NCBI GenBank assembly: GCA_019925095.2
Contig: CM034388.1
Location: 27,410,934-27,474,933 of the forward strand
Reading direction: 5' to 3'
Source: Dendrolimus kikuchii
Taxonomy: Eukaryota > Arthropoda > Insecta > Lepidoptera > Lasiocampidae
Length of the DNA stretch: 64,000 nucleotides
Made by a program: the position numbers and the translations under genes. The number at the start of each line of letters is the position of its first letter. The stretch's first letter is position 1. Below, piece by piece: positions 42,400-52,731 of this stretch. The notes below the pieces were generated by a model. The model was given only the letters and a program-made list of their open reading frames with translations. It was not told the origin of the DNA and made no database searches.

Positions 42400-42600
42400 A
42401 CCCCTGGTCTAAAGTATGTCGCCATAACAACCTTGCGTTGTATTCCGGCATTAGTGACCAGGTTCCAGTTTCCCTTATGAGAGCAGCAGCGCATTTGTAG
42501 CACCTTTTGTGTTGCAAATGTCCATAGGCGATGGTAACCGCTTTCCATCAAGTGGGCCGTCTGCCTGTCTGCTAAACTCCGGCAATAAATAAATAAAAAA
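42400..42600 (+). mobile_element. A-family retroposon, 5'-truncated
   Basis: From 'cccctggtctaaagtatgtc' to 'ctccggcaataaataaataa'. Joined directly to repeat R. Confidence 0.8.
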
Positions 42601-43309
42601 GGTGATCCTAAAGTTAACAAAGATATTCACATACATAAATATTGTAGTCGATTGCAAATAAACTTTACAAAACTTTTATCTTAGCACTGAGTTCACGAAA
42701 CAAGTTATGCAAGATAAGCATTTATTAACGAATTCAGCTTTTCTTATTAAAACTTTGCCCTTCCATACTCCTGTAGTCTCTTGTGAAGTTACTCCTGCAA
42801 CTACCAAGGCGGGGTAAACAAAAGTAACTCTTATTTTTAGTTAGTTTTCTTACCTGATACCTGCCCAGGTTTCATAAAGCGAGCTCCACAAGCACGCAGG
42901 TATTCAAAGAACATAAGACGCTACAGAGAACCTAAGGTTTTATCTATGTGAAAATAAGTTATGTCTGATCGCTCTGGGATCTTGGATACTTCGTAGAAAA
43001 AGTAAATGAAAACCGAACTACTGCCCAAAAAAGTACATTATAACAGAATTGTATTGGCAAATAATCGTATTAACGGAGCAATAGAGGTTATTGAACGCTA
43101 TGTTGCAAGCGTAAAAAAAGACATAATTCTTGCTACTTGACACAACACGTGCGAAACTTATTTCCGTATTATCTAAACTTGTCACTGATTACATTACATT
43201 CGTTGCATCTTATGACTGGTTCCTATATCTCATACGAAATATAACTTGATTTCTGCAGCCTTTTACAGGCGGTTCTTATATCTTACTATTTATACACTTG
43301 CCTCAGCAT
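42601..43309. other. No recognisable gene
   Basis: A+T-rich, no open frame of note and no repeat match. Confidence 0.4.
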
Positions 43310-43392
43310 CGGATGAATTTGGACATTACTTGTATGGAGATTATGCCAAATTTTAACTGATAGTAAGACAAATGTATGATGTAGGAGGTCAT
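43310..43392. mobile_element. HH MITE, copy 1 (degraded)
   Basis: 'tttggacattacttgtatgg', 'ttatgccaaattttaactga' and 'tagtaagac' match 63246-63347. Ends eroded. Confidence 0.5.
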
Positions 43393-43629
43393 TAAAAAGA
43401 GTCATTAAATCTTATTGTTATAAAAGAAGTTGAAATTATTTTTAAAAAGGACTATGACTTTTTACATGACTTTGCTCAACTACGTCTTATAAATTATAAC
43501 ATACTTTTAAAATATCATACAAATATATGACATTTTAGAAGTATGTTGATAAAACAAAGTGTTTTAACCTTTCAGATTATATAGACACGAGAAACATATA
43601 AAACAGGTTCTGTCTTTAACAGCCATACA

Positions 43630-43755
43630 ATATTATTTGCACTTGTTTAGCTTGCAAGCCAATTGCAGAGCGTTGCCATCCAACGCGGAAATGCGGCCAG
43701 CATTTTGGGCACGCTCCCCGCCGACAGCGATTTGGAGTCAATTTTTTATTTATAG
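43630..43755 (+). pseudogene. Coding fragment with QRGNAAS motif (Y1)
   Basis: One plus-strand frame reads SQLQSVAIQRGNAASILGTL, then PADSDLESIFYL and TAG near 43755. The motif IQRGNAAS(I/L)LGT(L/M)P recurs in the frame at 59932-60318. I do not recognise the family with certainty; a transposon-encoded protein C-terminus is most likely. Confidence 0.45.
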
Positions 43756-43954
43756 ATTTATAGATACATATATTATAAAAAGATATTGGTAAACAAAACA
43801 TCAGACAATGTTCAGAGCATTATGAAGTATGACACAATCTGCTCATAGCTGCTTAATTGTATAAATAGACAGTTATCTAAGCGGCTATAAATTTAATAAG
43901 ACCAAACAATAGTTTAACAGTCGATTTGTTTGAATTTAGAACTGGCGCTCATAT

Positions 43955-44035
43955 AGGAGAGGCGCGCGCGCATGGCGGCCATTTTCCGAGTCATTAACCT
44001 TTGTTGACATTGAAATTGTAACGGCCGGATCGTCG
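43955..44035. promoter_or_regulatory. CpG-rich patch with YY1-like motif
   Basis: 'gaggcgcgcgcgcatggcgg' then 'ccattttccgag': an isolated CpG cluster in A+T-rich DNA. On the minus strand it contains AAAATGGCCGCCAT, close to YY1 sites found at some animal promoters. No adjacent gene is visible; speculative. Confidence 0.2.
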
Positions 44036-44132
44036 AGTTTTTATGTAATGTCCCATTATGTATAATACAAAATGTTACATTTGTATTATTTAATCTTTGT
44101 CATCTCTTCTTATCTTTAAATGAGGTAGAGCC

Positions 44133-44280
44133 ATGTTGGTTGCGTAGAGAACAACTCCTTGTAAATTCTCCTTCCGCAACTCGCCGTCAAGAAAAGAATA
44201 AACTTCAAATGAAGAATGCGCTAAGAAAACTGTCGCTTCATCGCAAGTGTCACCGCAATGCCTAACGTTGGAACACGAAT
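44133..44280 (+). repeat. Repeat AA, copy 2
   Basis: Partner of 5962-6120: 'ggttgcgtagagaacaactc', 'cttcaaatgaagaatgcgct' and 'gtcaccgcaatgcc'. Confidence 0.5.
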
Positions 44281-44343
44281 CAAAGAAAACCATAAATAAT
44301 TCATACATATTATAATTAAATAACTTTATTATTCCCATTAACA

Positions 44344-44724
44344 TATACATACATACATACATACATAACTTCACGCCAGTTCCCTTGCGGGGTAGGCACG
44401 AACAACAGAGCGCCATTTAGGCTTATTCTTACACACCTCACTTGCTTCTTTGACATTCATAACTCTTGTTATGCACGCTCGTCTGTTCTTAAGGCTCCTG
44501 ACATCACCTTCTGCTAGTACACGATCAATTTGATCATGGAAGGTGTGTCGTGGCCTTCCACGACTTCCGCATCCATCCACTTTTGCATTGTATATCTGTT
44601 TAGTCATTCTTTCATCATGCATTCTTTCCACATGCCCGAACCACCGGAGCATTCCTTTCCTTACCTTCACCCCGACACTCTCTTTCAGACCAACTCTCTT
44701 TCTTACTTCGGTATTACGAACGCG
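44344..44724 (-). pseudogene. B-family RTE-like LINE C-terminal fragment
   Basis: Begins with a (CATA)n tail, stop TGA at 44371. The minus-strand frame is open through AYPARELA, GRPRHTFHDQIDRVLAEGDV, RMHDERMTKQIYNAKVDGCG and KVRKGMLRWFGHV to about 44706. The 5' end stops inside a short perfect palindrome (44707-44735). No clear TSD. Intact frame, young copy. Confidence 0.85.
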
Positions 44725-44735
44725 GTAATACCGAA
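44707..44735. other. 11-bp perfect palindrome at the 5' junction of a LINE
   Basis: TTCGGTATTAC (44707-44717), 7-nt loop GAACGCG, GTAATACCGAA (44725-44735). The left arm and loop are element sequence (compare 49107-49129); the right arm is new. Confidence 0.7.
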
Positions 44736-44765
44736 TAAATGGTAACCATTATTTTTAATCATTGT

Positions 44766-44858
44766 GAAGGTGGTCTGGAAGATATCGCCGGCGGCGATAA
44801 GACCTCCTATTGTATATGTAACTTATGTATGCAATAAAGAACATTCATTCATTCATTA
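44766..44858 (+). mobile_element. F-family LINE tail
   Basis: 'tggtctggaagatatcgccg', 'gcgataagacctcctattgt' and 'gcaataaagaacattcattc' with an (ATTC)n tail. Tail unit differs from the (TATC)n of 18118. Confidence 0.65.
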
Positions 44859-44879
44859 ACAAATTCTAGTGGTATGTGA

Positions 44880-45002
44880 ACTGTGCAGCCTCCGGGAGAC
44901 AAGTGCAGTATGACTATGGATTGGTGGTGAGGTAAGCTTTTCGTTTGCTTCTTCTTCCACTTCCCTTGACTTCTCCCGGTATCACATCGCGCCCGCACAT
45001 GC
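44880..45002 (+). repeat. Repeat P, copy 2
   Basis: Partner of 6966-7090: 'gagacaagtgcagtatga', 'tggtgaggtaagc', 'cttcttcttccacttccctt' and 'cgcgcccgcaca'. Confidence 0.5.
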
Positions 45003-45079
45003 TGGATTCTTTATCTTGATTACTCCTTAAAATACAGCTCACAGAATATCTGTGTCAAACGGTTAACCTTAAGCTATTC

Positions 45080-45245
45080 ATGTTTCGTGCGATTAGTGAG
45101 AGTTCCAATGGCACACTTCCTTCTCCCCCATTGCATCTTATCCCATTACTCCTGTCTATTCCCTCGATCTCATTCTCTTATCCCATCCTCTTTATCCCAT
45201 CCTAAAAGCCGGCAAAGCGTTGGATACGCCCCTGGTGTAGCAGAC
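45080..45245 (+). mobile_element. Q-family repeat
   Basis: 'gtgcgattagtgagagttcc', several 'tcttatccca' units and 'aaaagccggcaaagcgttgg' then 'cccctggtgtagcagacg'. This order is a lepidopteran repeat type I know. Shares its start and body with 30030-30510 and 50705-50845. Confidence 0.55.
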
Positions 45246-45836
45246 GCCTATCTGTCTATGAAACGGAGGAAGAATACAATTTCCTGCGGCCGGTCACCTA
45301 GTAAGAGGCGACAAAACAACCCACAGCCAGGCGGTAGGGCATTTGCCAGTCTGGATAGCTACCAGCCCTGATCTAGAGTATGCTGCCATAACAACCCTGA
45401 GTTGTGTTCTGGCATTAGTGGCCAGGTTCTAGTCTCTCTTTATGCCGCAGCTACACATCACTCATATGTCCACCAATGTGGTGTATTGCGGCCAATACTC
45501 TAATGTGCGGATTAGTCTTTGGACAAAATGTGGACATTACGTCCAATGCCCAATAACGACGCGCATCGAGTCGACTTTGAAACGAGTTCAAAGGCCAGGG
45601 GAATGAAAAGGGAGTGCGCTTGAACTAATGTGTTGGACAGTAGTTTGTTTCAATAATTTCCATTTCAAATTAGAGCCAAGCTTGGACGCAAAGTTGAAGC
45701 CAATGTTTAGCCGCGCCTTTAGAGAGTGGCACCGCAGTGGTAGCATCTTTGGTGTTACAAATGTCCATAGGCGATTGTAACCTCTTTTCACGAGCTGGGC
45801 CGTCTGTTTACCAGCTTCGCAATAAAAAAAACAAAA
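45246..45836 (+). mobile_element. A-family retroposon split by element MM
   Basis: Head from 'gaaacggaggaagaatacaa' to 'ccaggttctagtctctcttt' (45432). After a 285-bp insert it continues 'ctttagagagtggcaccgca' and ends 'agcttcgcaataaaaaaaac'. The sequence cttta occurs at both junctions. Confidence 0.7.
45433..45717. mobile_element. MM: short TIR element nested in A
   Basis: Left end TGCCGCAGCTACACAT, right end ATGTTTAGCCGCGC: an imperfect ~13-bp inverted pair (CGCAGCTACACAT against CGCGGCTAAACAT). Flanked by CTTTA. Non-coding. Likely a DNA-transposon MITE; superfamily undetermined. Confidence 0.5.
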
Positions 45837-46039
45837 AACACGTGTGATACCAGTTTATTAAGATCGGAACGGTTTGAATCATAATTTGGACGTTGTGGTT
45901 TCCGTTCACTTGATAATGTGCTTTTGAGTTAATGCTGTGGTTTTAAATTGCTTGCATAAAAAAATATATTAAGGAAAACGGAACCCAAGCTCCGCTATAA
46001 GTTATTATGTAAGAGCTTCCACTGGGCTTAGTTTGTTGT

Positions 46040-46300
46040 CAATCTATATATACATGTATACAAATAAATAAAATTGAAGTGTCTGTTTGTAATGTCAAAA
46101 TAACAGCTTTTGACTAAATGCATATGAAAGTATATACGGTACTTATTTAAAAAAATATATTTTGAAAATTTATACCTGTCTATCGGGATGTCCCGGCTAA
46201 TCTCTGAAAGGACTAGACCGATTTTGACGGGACTTTCACTGGCAGATAGCTGATATTATAAGGAGTAACTTAGGCTACTTATTTTAAGTACTAGGGTTCC
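46040..46300 (-). mobile_element. C-delta dispersed repeat, copy 2
   Basis: Reverse complement of 26408-26710: 'aattgaagtgtctgtttgta', 'ttgtaatgtcaaaataacag', 'ggctaatctctgaaaggact', 'aaggagtaacttaggctact'. Confidence 0.6.
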
Positions 46301-46329
46301 GAAGTCCAGGGAAGGTTTAAAAGGTGAGT

Positions 46330-46605
46330 AAATATAAAAAAATGCTTGGAATATAGTAAAAACAACAATTTCGCTTTCCCTTAGAAACTATTCCTACCTG
46401 TCAAATATTTGATGTTCGTCCCATCATTTAGAAATCAAATAAATTTAAAAGTCGTTCAGAAATCAAATTAAATTTAAAAGTAAGTTTTTTTTCATTTTTT
46501 GGTTTTGAATGTCAAACGTTTGATGTTCGTCCCGTCGTTCAGAAATCAACGCTTTTATTTATCGATTCTTAGGCGGTACGAAGTTTGTCGGGTCAGCCAG
46601 TAGAA
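46330..46605 (-). mobile_element. C-type repeat with internal duplication
   Basis: On the minus strand it starts 'ctactggctgacccgacaaa'. Two copies of 'tgtcaaa..tttgatgttcgtccc(a/g)tc.tt(t/c)agaaatcaa' lie 112 bp apart (46398 and 46510). Confidence 0.5.
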
Positions 46606-47062
46606 TATAAATACTTGTGTCAAATTATATAGGCTAGCTGTCGCCTAGTGCTATTCTTCATACTTCTTCAAATAATTTCTTTTTCTTTCTTTTCTTTTTA
46701 AGTATATAAAGAGTATGCTTTAAATTTAATAGTATGTGAATCTTAGAGTACATTACGGTACTGTAGAGGAACGAGTTGTATGCTGTTCACACAAACCAGT
46801 ACGACAACTTCCAACCATACCTGTCATTTCACTTATTGTCCCCACGTTTGGAAATATTACCATAAATCAAATTACATATTCATGTATAGATTCTGTTCTA
46901 AGAACGTCTGTTCATCGCGTGTTACAGGAAACGCATCCGTTTTATTGTTCGTCTTGCGGCGTTTCCTCTGTTTATGATGCACTGTTAACTACTATTTAGT
47001 CAAATAGATATAAACTCTACGACCAGGACATTCATTATCGTCCGCTAAATCCCAGTTGCGTT

Positions 47063-47228
47063 CGGAACCTTAAGTTGTGTTCCGGCATTAGTGGCCAGGT
47101 TCCAGTCTCCTTTTAGAGAGCAGCAGCGCATTTGTAGCACGGTTAGTGTTGAAAGTGTCTATAGGCGATAATAACCGCTCTCCATCAGGTTAGCCTTCTG
47201 CCTGTCTGCTGAACACGTGCAATAAAAA
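47063..47228 (+). mobile_element. A-family retroposon, 5'-truncated
   Basis: From 'cggaaccttaagttgtgttc' to 'cacgtgcaataaaaacataa'. Diverged. Confidence 0.75.
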
Positions 47229-47374
47229 CATAAAAAGTCTGGCTCGAAGCCCGGAGTCTGCTTTCCTACTTCTTCTTCTCCACTTCGCGCGGTCTTCGGC
47301 ATCCTTGTATTGAGACCATTGATACGCATGTTATCCTACACAACGTCAAACCAGCATTTCTTGGGCCTACTCTT

Positions 47375-47700
47375 TAGATTTTTTTTTTTATTTTTTTTAT
47401 TGCAGGAGTTCAGCAGACAGGCAGACGGCCCACTTCATGGAAAGCGGTTACCATCGCCTATGGATATTTGCAACACCAAAGGTGCTACAAATGCGCTGCC
47501 GCTCTCTTAAGGGAGACTGGAACCTGGTCACTAATGCCGGAACACAACTCAAGGTTGTTATGGCGACATACTTTAGACCAGGGGTGGTAGCCATCCAGTC
47601 GGGCAAATGCCCTACCACCTGGCTGTGGGTTGTTAAGTCGCCTCTTACGACAGGCCGCCCGGCCGCAGGAAATTGTATTCTTTCTCCGTTCCTGCGCGGA
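47375..47700 (-). mobile_element. A-family retroposon, full length, near consensus
   Basis: Poly(T) at 47378-47401, 'gcaggagttcagcagacagg', through to 'ttctttctccgttcctgcgc' at the head. Very close to 30903 and 51471, so a recent copy. Frames of 88-95 codons on both strands are by-products. Confidence 0.9.
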
Positions 47701-47767
47701 TAAATAGACAGATCAGGACATAATGATACCATCATTATAAAATTGAACTAAGTGGGAACAAAAACCA

Positions 47768-47905
47768 TTATTTTTTTATGTTAGAGTACAACAGACAGGC
47801 TTACGGCCCACATGATGGAAAGTTAGTTACCGTCGCCTATGGTCATTTGCATTAACAAAAGTGCTACCGATGTATTGCAGGTCTCGAAGGGGGGTCTTTT
47901 TTAAG
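47768..47905 (-). mobile_element. A-family retroposon, degraded tail half
   Basis: 'acaacagacaggcttacggc', 'gtcgcctatggtcatttgca', fading after 'aaggggggtc'. Confidence 0.55.
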
Positions 47906-48224
47906 TCGCTCCTCCTCTACCATGTGACAGGGCAGAGGGTATTCATTTCATTTTTTCTTTACTTCTTTAATTTTACAACATTAAATCTAAAGCAGAATTT
48001 TATTTACATATTCTACTACTATTAATTATGACTTTCCTAGAATTATTGCTAACCTATTACTACAGTTATATATCCTATATCTAATGCTAATGTTATATAT
48101 ACAATTCTATACACTTAGCATCATTACTGATTTACTTTTTCGACTATTGTCGACGCATACTGAAGAAGTGGTCGGCTAGACGCTTTCCTATCAACTGTGC
48201 TATGTTGTCCGCCTTAATAAACAC

Positions 48225-48352
48225 ACGAAGGGTGCTAGCCGAAGGGGATCTGTAATCTGGCCACTAATACTACAAGATAAGGTGGTTGTGGCCGCATACT
48301 CTAGACTAGGGGTGTTGGTTACCCAGGCGGGCAAATGCTCTACCACCTGGTA
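48225..48352 (-). mobile_element. A-family retroposon, degraded middle part
   Basis: 'ctggccactaatact', 'gccgcatactctagactagg', 'gcgggcaaatgctctaccac'. May be the remainder of the copy at 47768 separated by an insertion. Confidence 0.55.
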
Positions 48353-48733
48353 TGCTAAACTGCCTAAGCTGCTAAGAATATCAAGGTATTCCAAAAATTC
48401 ACAGAACTTTAACAATTACATCTCACATAAATGATAATTAGAATAACAGTACAATTTTCAATTAGTCCATAAAACCCTGAGTTTAATTGTCAATCGAAAC
48501 TATTGAATTGTACAAAACTATGGGCATTCCCACACCACTAAAAACCTTGAAACAAAGAAATAACTGTTATGAAATAAATCAAAGTACGATAGGTCATAAC
48601 ATAATCGGTGATTTGCATACAATGCTTGCTGTATGTACTTGATAGATTGAGGGTTGACGTATTTGGTCTACTATGTTGCTGCTGCTGTGAAAATAGCAGC
48701 CAGTCCTGTTTGATACTGTCCCGAGATGACAAA

Positions 48734-49383
48734 TCCATACATTTTACATACATACATACATACATACATAACTTCACGCCAGTTCCCTTGCGGGGTAGGC
48801 ACGAACAACAGAGTGCCATTTAGGCTTATTTTTACACACCTCACTTGCCTCTTTGACATTCATAACTCTTGTCATGCAAGCTCGTCTGTTCTTAAGGCTC
48901 CTGACATCACCTTCTGCTAGTACACGATCAATTTGATCATGGAAGGTATGTCGTGGCCTTCCACGACTTCTGCATCCATCCACTTTTGCATTGTATATCT
49001 GTTTAGTCATTCTTTCATCATGCATTCTTTCCACATGCCCGAACCACTAGAGCATTCCTTTCCTTACCTTCACCCCGACACTCTTTTTCAGACCAACTCT
49101 CTTTCTTGCTTCGATATTACGAACGCGGTCCGCGAACGTCACTCCGCAGATTTTGCGCAGTGCTCGCATCTCGACCGCGTTTACTCTACTTTCATGCTCT
49201 CTCTTCCATACCCAACTCTCGCATCCATACGTGAGCGTAGGTACCAGCACCGCGTTGTGTATGGCGAGCTGGGCCTTCTGGCTGAGGTTCTTAGCGCCTA
49301 GAAGTTTACCTAACGCTCCATTCACACTATTCCCCAAATTCACTCTTCTTTCTATATCAGCGGTGTACCTTCCATACATTTTA
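48734..49383 (-). pseudogene. B-family RTE-like LINE, longest copy, with TSD
   Basis: About 624 bp between TCCATACATTTTA at 48734-48746 and 49371-49383. (TACA)n tail, TGA at 48774. The minus-strand reading gives GRYTADIERRVNLGNSVNGA, LVPTLTYGCESWVWKREHES and VNAVEMRALRKICGVTFADR. After GML a TAG (49047-49049) replaces Arg of LRWFGH, and the frame then continues to AYPARELA. This covers the end of the RT domain and the whole basic C-terminal tail. One nonsense change only. Confidence 0.85.
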
Positions 49384-49463
49384 GTGTTAAGATATTTATA
49401 TTCCACAAAAAGTACATAATTATAACAATTAGGTAGGTAAGGTATATGAATAAATATACCTTC

Positions 49464-49582
49464 TGGTCTGGAAGAGATCGCTTTTTAGCGATAAGATCGC
49501 CCATTGTGCACAGTTAGAATATTTTTTGTGAAGTTTTTCTGTGTTTTCTATAATGGTGTACAATAAAGTGTTATCTATCTAC
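49464..49582 (+). mobile_element. F-family LINE tail
   Basis: 'ctggtctggaagagatcgct', 'ttttagcgataagatcgccc', 'gtgcacagttag', 'gtgtacaataaagtgttatc' and (TATC)n. Near-identical in plan to the tail at 18118. Confidence 0.7.
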
Positions 49583-49904
49583 CTTTTACAGAAAAGCATT
49601 AAGTGTAAATTTGAGCAAGTTTGTTTCGAATGTATTTAGTGATATTTCTGACGTGAAAGCATATTTAACTTACACGATGTCCCGAAGCTCAACCTCAAGC
49701 AGCTTTCAGGGCAGAGTCCAGGTTATACCAGTTCTAAATTTTAAAAAATAATGTTATTTATTTAAGTGACTGTAGACATTTTGAAAATGTCGAAAATCAA
49801 AGCGGTCTATGGTGTCAATTTTAAGCACTTTGGTCACAAATCTCCCAATCTAGTCGTGTTTCCTTTTGGAACTAAAGTTTAAATAACCACCATTAATCAC
49901 AGAC

Positions 49905-50141
49905 ATAGATAATTTTCACGACGACGACGACACACCTTCCATGATCAAATTGATCGTGTACTAGCAGAAGGTGATGTCAGGAACCTTAAGAACAGACGAG
50001 CTTGCATGACAAGAGTTATGTATGTCAAAGAAGCAAGTGAGGTGTGTAAGAATAAGCCTAAATGGCACTCTGTTGTTCGTACCTACCCCGCAAGGGAACT
50101 GGCGTGAAGTTATGTATGTATGTATATATAGATAATTTTCA
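49905..50141 (+). mobile_element. B-family RTE-like LINE 3' fragment with TSD
   Basis: About 209 bp, from 'acacaccttccatgatcaaa' to 'gtgaagttatgtatgtatgt'. Flanked by ATAGATAATTTTCA (49905-49918 and 50128-50141). Opposite orientation to most B copies. Confidence 0.85.
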
Positions 50142-50182
50142 TTCATCATTGATTATATTTTCAAATCAATGCGTAAATACGC

Positions 50183-50248
50183 AAAAAAAAATCCACGTCA
50201 GTTAAATGACAGAAGGTCCTGTCATTTAATTGACATGGATTTTTTTTT
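50183..50248. other. Hairpin with 30-bp arms and 6-nt loop
   Basis: Left arm 50183-50212 (nine A, then TCCACGTCAGTTAAATGACAG), loop AAGGTC, right arm 50219-50248. Two mismatched pairs only. Size and shape would suit a miniature foldback or a small-RNA precursor. No TSD seen. Confidence 0.75.
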
Positions 50249-50704
50249 GGTATAACTGGTAATCTGGAATCTCGTCGAACAACTTGTTGATGTTGAGTTT
50301 CGGGACACCCGATATAGTAGAATCTATAAATAGATCTTTTCTTTAAAGGAGCATAGAAGCTTATAGCTCCAAAGTCGCGCCAAAAATTCCACTTGTACTG
50401 TAGTACCTATATTACGCTCAATATTCTTTTGATCAAAAGTTTTACCCTCAGGCTCTTGTGGCCAAAAACAGTACAAGTGGCGCAGTAGAGTGGGTCGAGT
50501 CAACCGGTTATTGATTCGAATTTCTAGTGTATTATCAAGTAGGCAAAATGTATGAATCGAAGTTTTATGGCAATAAGTTATCTTCTGACCAGAGAGAGTG
50601 TTTAGTACAGGGATTTAAATGTATAACTCTGATCTACTACTGAACTGTAAGTTTCAAATGGATTTTATATTCTGTTCGTACTAACTAGTCTTAATAATAA
50701 CTAG

Positions 50705-50845
50705 GTTCCTCGCACTCTCCCATCTTCGTAATCTTATATCTCCTGTCTGTTCCCTTTATCACATCGCCTTTATCCCGTCTCTCCAGCCCCATCCCTTCTT
50801 TTCCATTCCAAAGGCTGGCAACGGGTTAGCTTCGTCCCTCACAAA
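50705..50845 (+). mobile_element. Q-family repeat
   Basis: 'ctcctgtctgttccctttat', 'cccgtctctccagccccatc' and 'ccaaaggctggcaacgggtt' match the Q body at 45100-45230. Confidence 0.5.
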
Positions 50846-51034
50846 AGGAAATAGACAGTATTGGTATTTAGAACTTTTAAATACCAATATGTCTATGTGA
50901 TATTCTCCGAGCATATCGCGATTCAGTATCTCGGCAGAACTTTGAAATGTTTACCCTTTCTCGGCATAAAAGTGTCTTTATTTTATATAAAGTTACCATC
51001 ATCATCTTAGTCTTAAATGCCGGCTGCCCTCAGC

Positions 51035-51208
51035 TAACACCCTTGGTCTAGAGCTCTAGAGTGTGCCGCCATAACAGCCTTGACTTGTGTTCCGGCATTA
51101 ATAGCTAGATTCGAAACGATTTTGGTGTTGCAAATATCTATAGGTGACGGTAATTACTTTCTATCAAGTGGGCCATCAGCGTGTCTACTGGACTCCAGAA
51201 ATAAAAAT
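51035..51208 (+). mobile_element. A-family retroposon, 5'-truncated and diverged
   Basis: 'cccttggtctaga', 'ttgacttgtgttccggcatt', 'agtgggccatcagcgtgtct' and 'ctccagaaataaaaatagc'. Contains a ~35-bp internal deletion after 'agctagattcga'. Confidence 0.65.
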
Positions 51209-51470
51209 AGCATGCGCCTGCAATTTCTATCAATTTTCTTTGTTAGCATAAAATGTAAGAGTTGATAATCGTATGAAGTAAAGAATGTTTCTATATCATC
51301 AGGGAACAGATCATGGCCCCCATCTTATTGTATTTCAGGTTATGCCTCTGCTGCAACTGGGATAATGTTAGTGTCAATAAATGTGTCGCACAGATGTAGT
51401 TATGGGTTTAATTCATTATTTTAGATGCGACATTGTTAATATCGTTAAACATTGACAGATAACTCATGTA

Positions 51471-51704
51471 TTTTTTTTTTATTGCCGGAGATCAGCAGAC
51501 AGGCAGACGGCCCACTTGATGGAAAGTGGTTACCATCGCCTATGGACATTTGCAACAGCAAAGTTGCTACAAATGCGCTGCTGCTCTCTTAAGGGAGGCT
51601 GGAACCTGGTCACTAATGCCGGAACACAACTCAAGGTTGTTATGGCGACATACTTTAGACCAGGGGTGGTAGCCATCCAGTCAGGCAAATGCCTTACCAC
51701 CTGG
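51471..51704 (-). mobile_element. A-family retroposon, 5'-truncated
   Basis: Poly(T) 51472-51480 to 'cttaccacctgg' at 51704; the outer ~85 bp of the head are missing. Close to consensus. Confidence 0.8.
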
Positions 51705-52152
51705 CGAGATGGCGTATATACATTACTATCACTAATCGTTAACAATTTTTAATGCTATAAGTAAGTCGCATTTGGCCACAGTCCTTGAATATAACATCAA
51801 CGTAAGTGTAGCAGGGGTATTAGAATTGCATTCTAGAAAGGCAATAAAACCTGAATCGAGATTTGAAAGAAATCTATCCAGATTAAACAGTCATATCGAA
51901 TAGAAACTCCTACAATTCAAAGCGATATTTCAATTTTAACATTTGTAATACAATTTGTACTAAGATATGGATATAACTTTTGTAAATTTAATATTATTAC
52001 AGGTTACAGAAGCGTTTATATCTAAAGCCGGCGGCAATAGAAATTATAACACCTGTCCAAAACAAGCGAAATAGAAGGCTATACACGTTTCTGTCTAGGG
52101 CTGCCACTTCAGCTCAAAGGCTTAAGGCTATGCTTTGATAATAAAACAACTG

Positions 52153-52695
52153 CTATAGTGCGCGCGGAAGCGCTAGTCACCTTCTGAGCTATGTGGGGGA
52201 GTGAGACGGGGGAGGGCGCGATTGACAAGATGCACACCATATATTTAAGTGCAGATAAATCTCAGAATAACATGTTAGAATTAATGTAATGGATACCTAA
52301 TTGTAATATTGTATTTTTCTATTTCTTTGGTTAAACAAAAAAATGCATATTCAAAAGTGTTTATTATTTACGATACAAAACAATTTTATAAGCAAATTAA
52401 CATTTCTCAATAAGTAAATAAAAAACCACTATCATCGTTATAGTACATTATAAAAAAAACTCAAACCGACTTCAAAAAAAAATTCACAAAAATTTTTCAC
52501 TGGTCGTGTAATTGGTGGACCCATCTTAGGATATTTAATCTCGTGTATGTTTGGAACAAACTAGCGAAAACAACTGAATCGTGTAACCGTCGCGGTGGTC
52601 GACGGCAGACTGAGTTAGCTTGACGTTTGTCTAACTCCCCCGCCCTGTCGCTCACATACCTCAGGCGGTGACTAGCGCTTCCGCGCACACTATAG
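52153..52695. mobile_element. Inverted-repeat element with ~62-bp arms
   Basis: 'ctatagtgcgcgcggaagcg' and 'ctagtcacc.(t/c)ctgag.tatgtg' (52153-52215) are inverted at 52634-52695. About 420 bp of non-coding A+T-rich interior ends in 'aaaccgacttcaaaaaaaaa'. Candidate MITE; no TSD recognised. Confidence 0.55.
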
Positions 52696-52698
52696 TAC

Positions 52699-52731
52699 GA
52701 AACTAATACATATACAGTAAGTATTAGTTTC
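52699..52731. other. 11-bp perfect stem next to the inverted-repeat element
   Basis: GAAACTAATAC (52699-52709) and GTATTAGTTTC (52721-52731), loop 11 nt. Confidence 0.55.

Noticed and set aside
42120..42620. 166-codon minus-strand ORF
   Set aside because: Crosses the junction between repeat R and an A copy; both halves are repeat DNA.
47437..47735. Recurrent small proteins on both strands of A copies
   Set aside because: The same frames appear on both strands of many A copies with indels between copies; they are translations of a non-coding retroposon.
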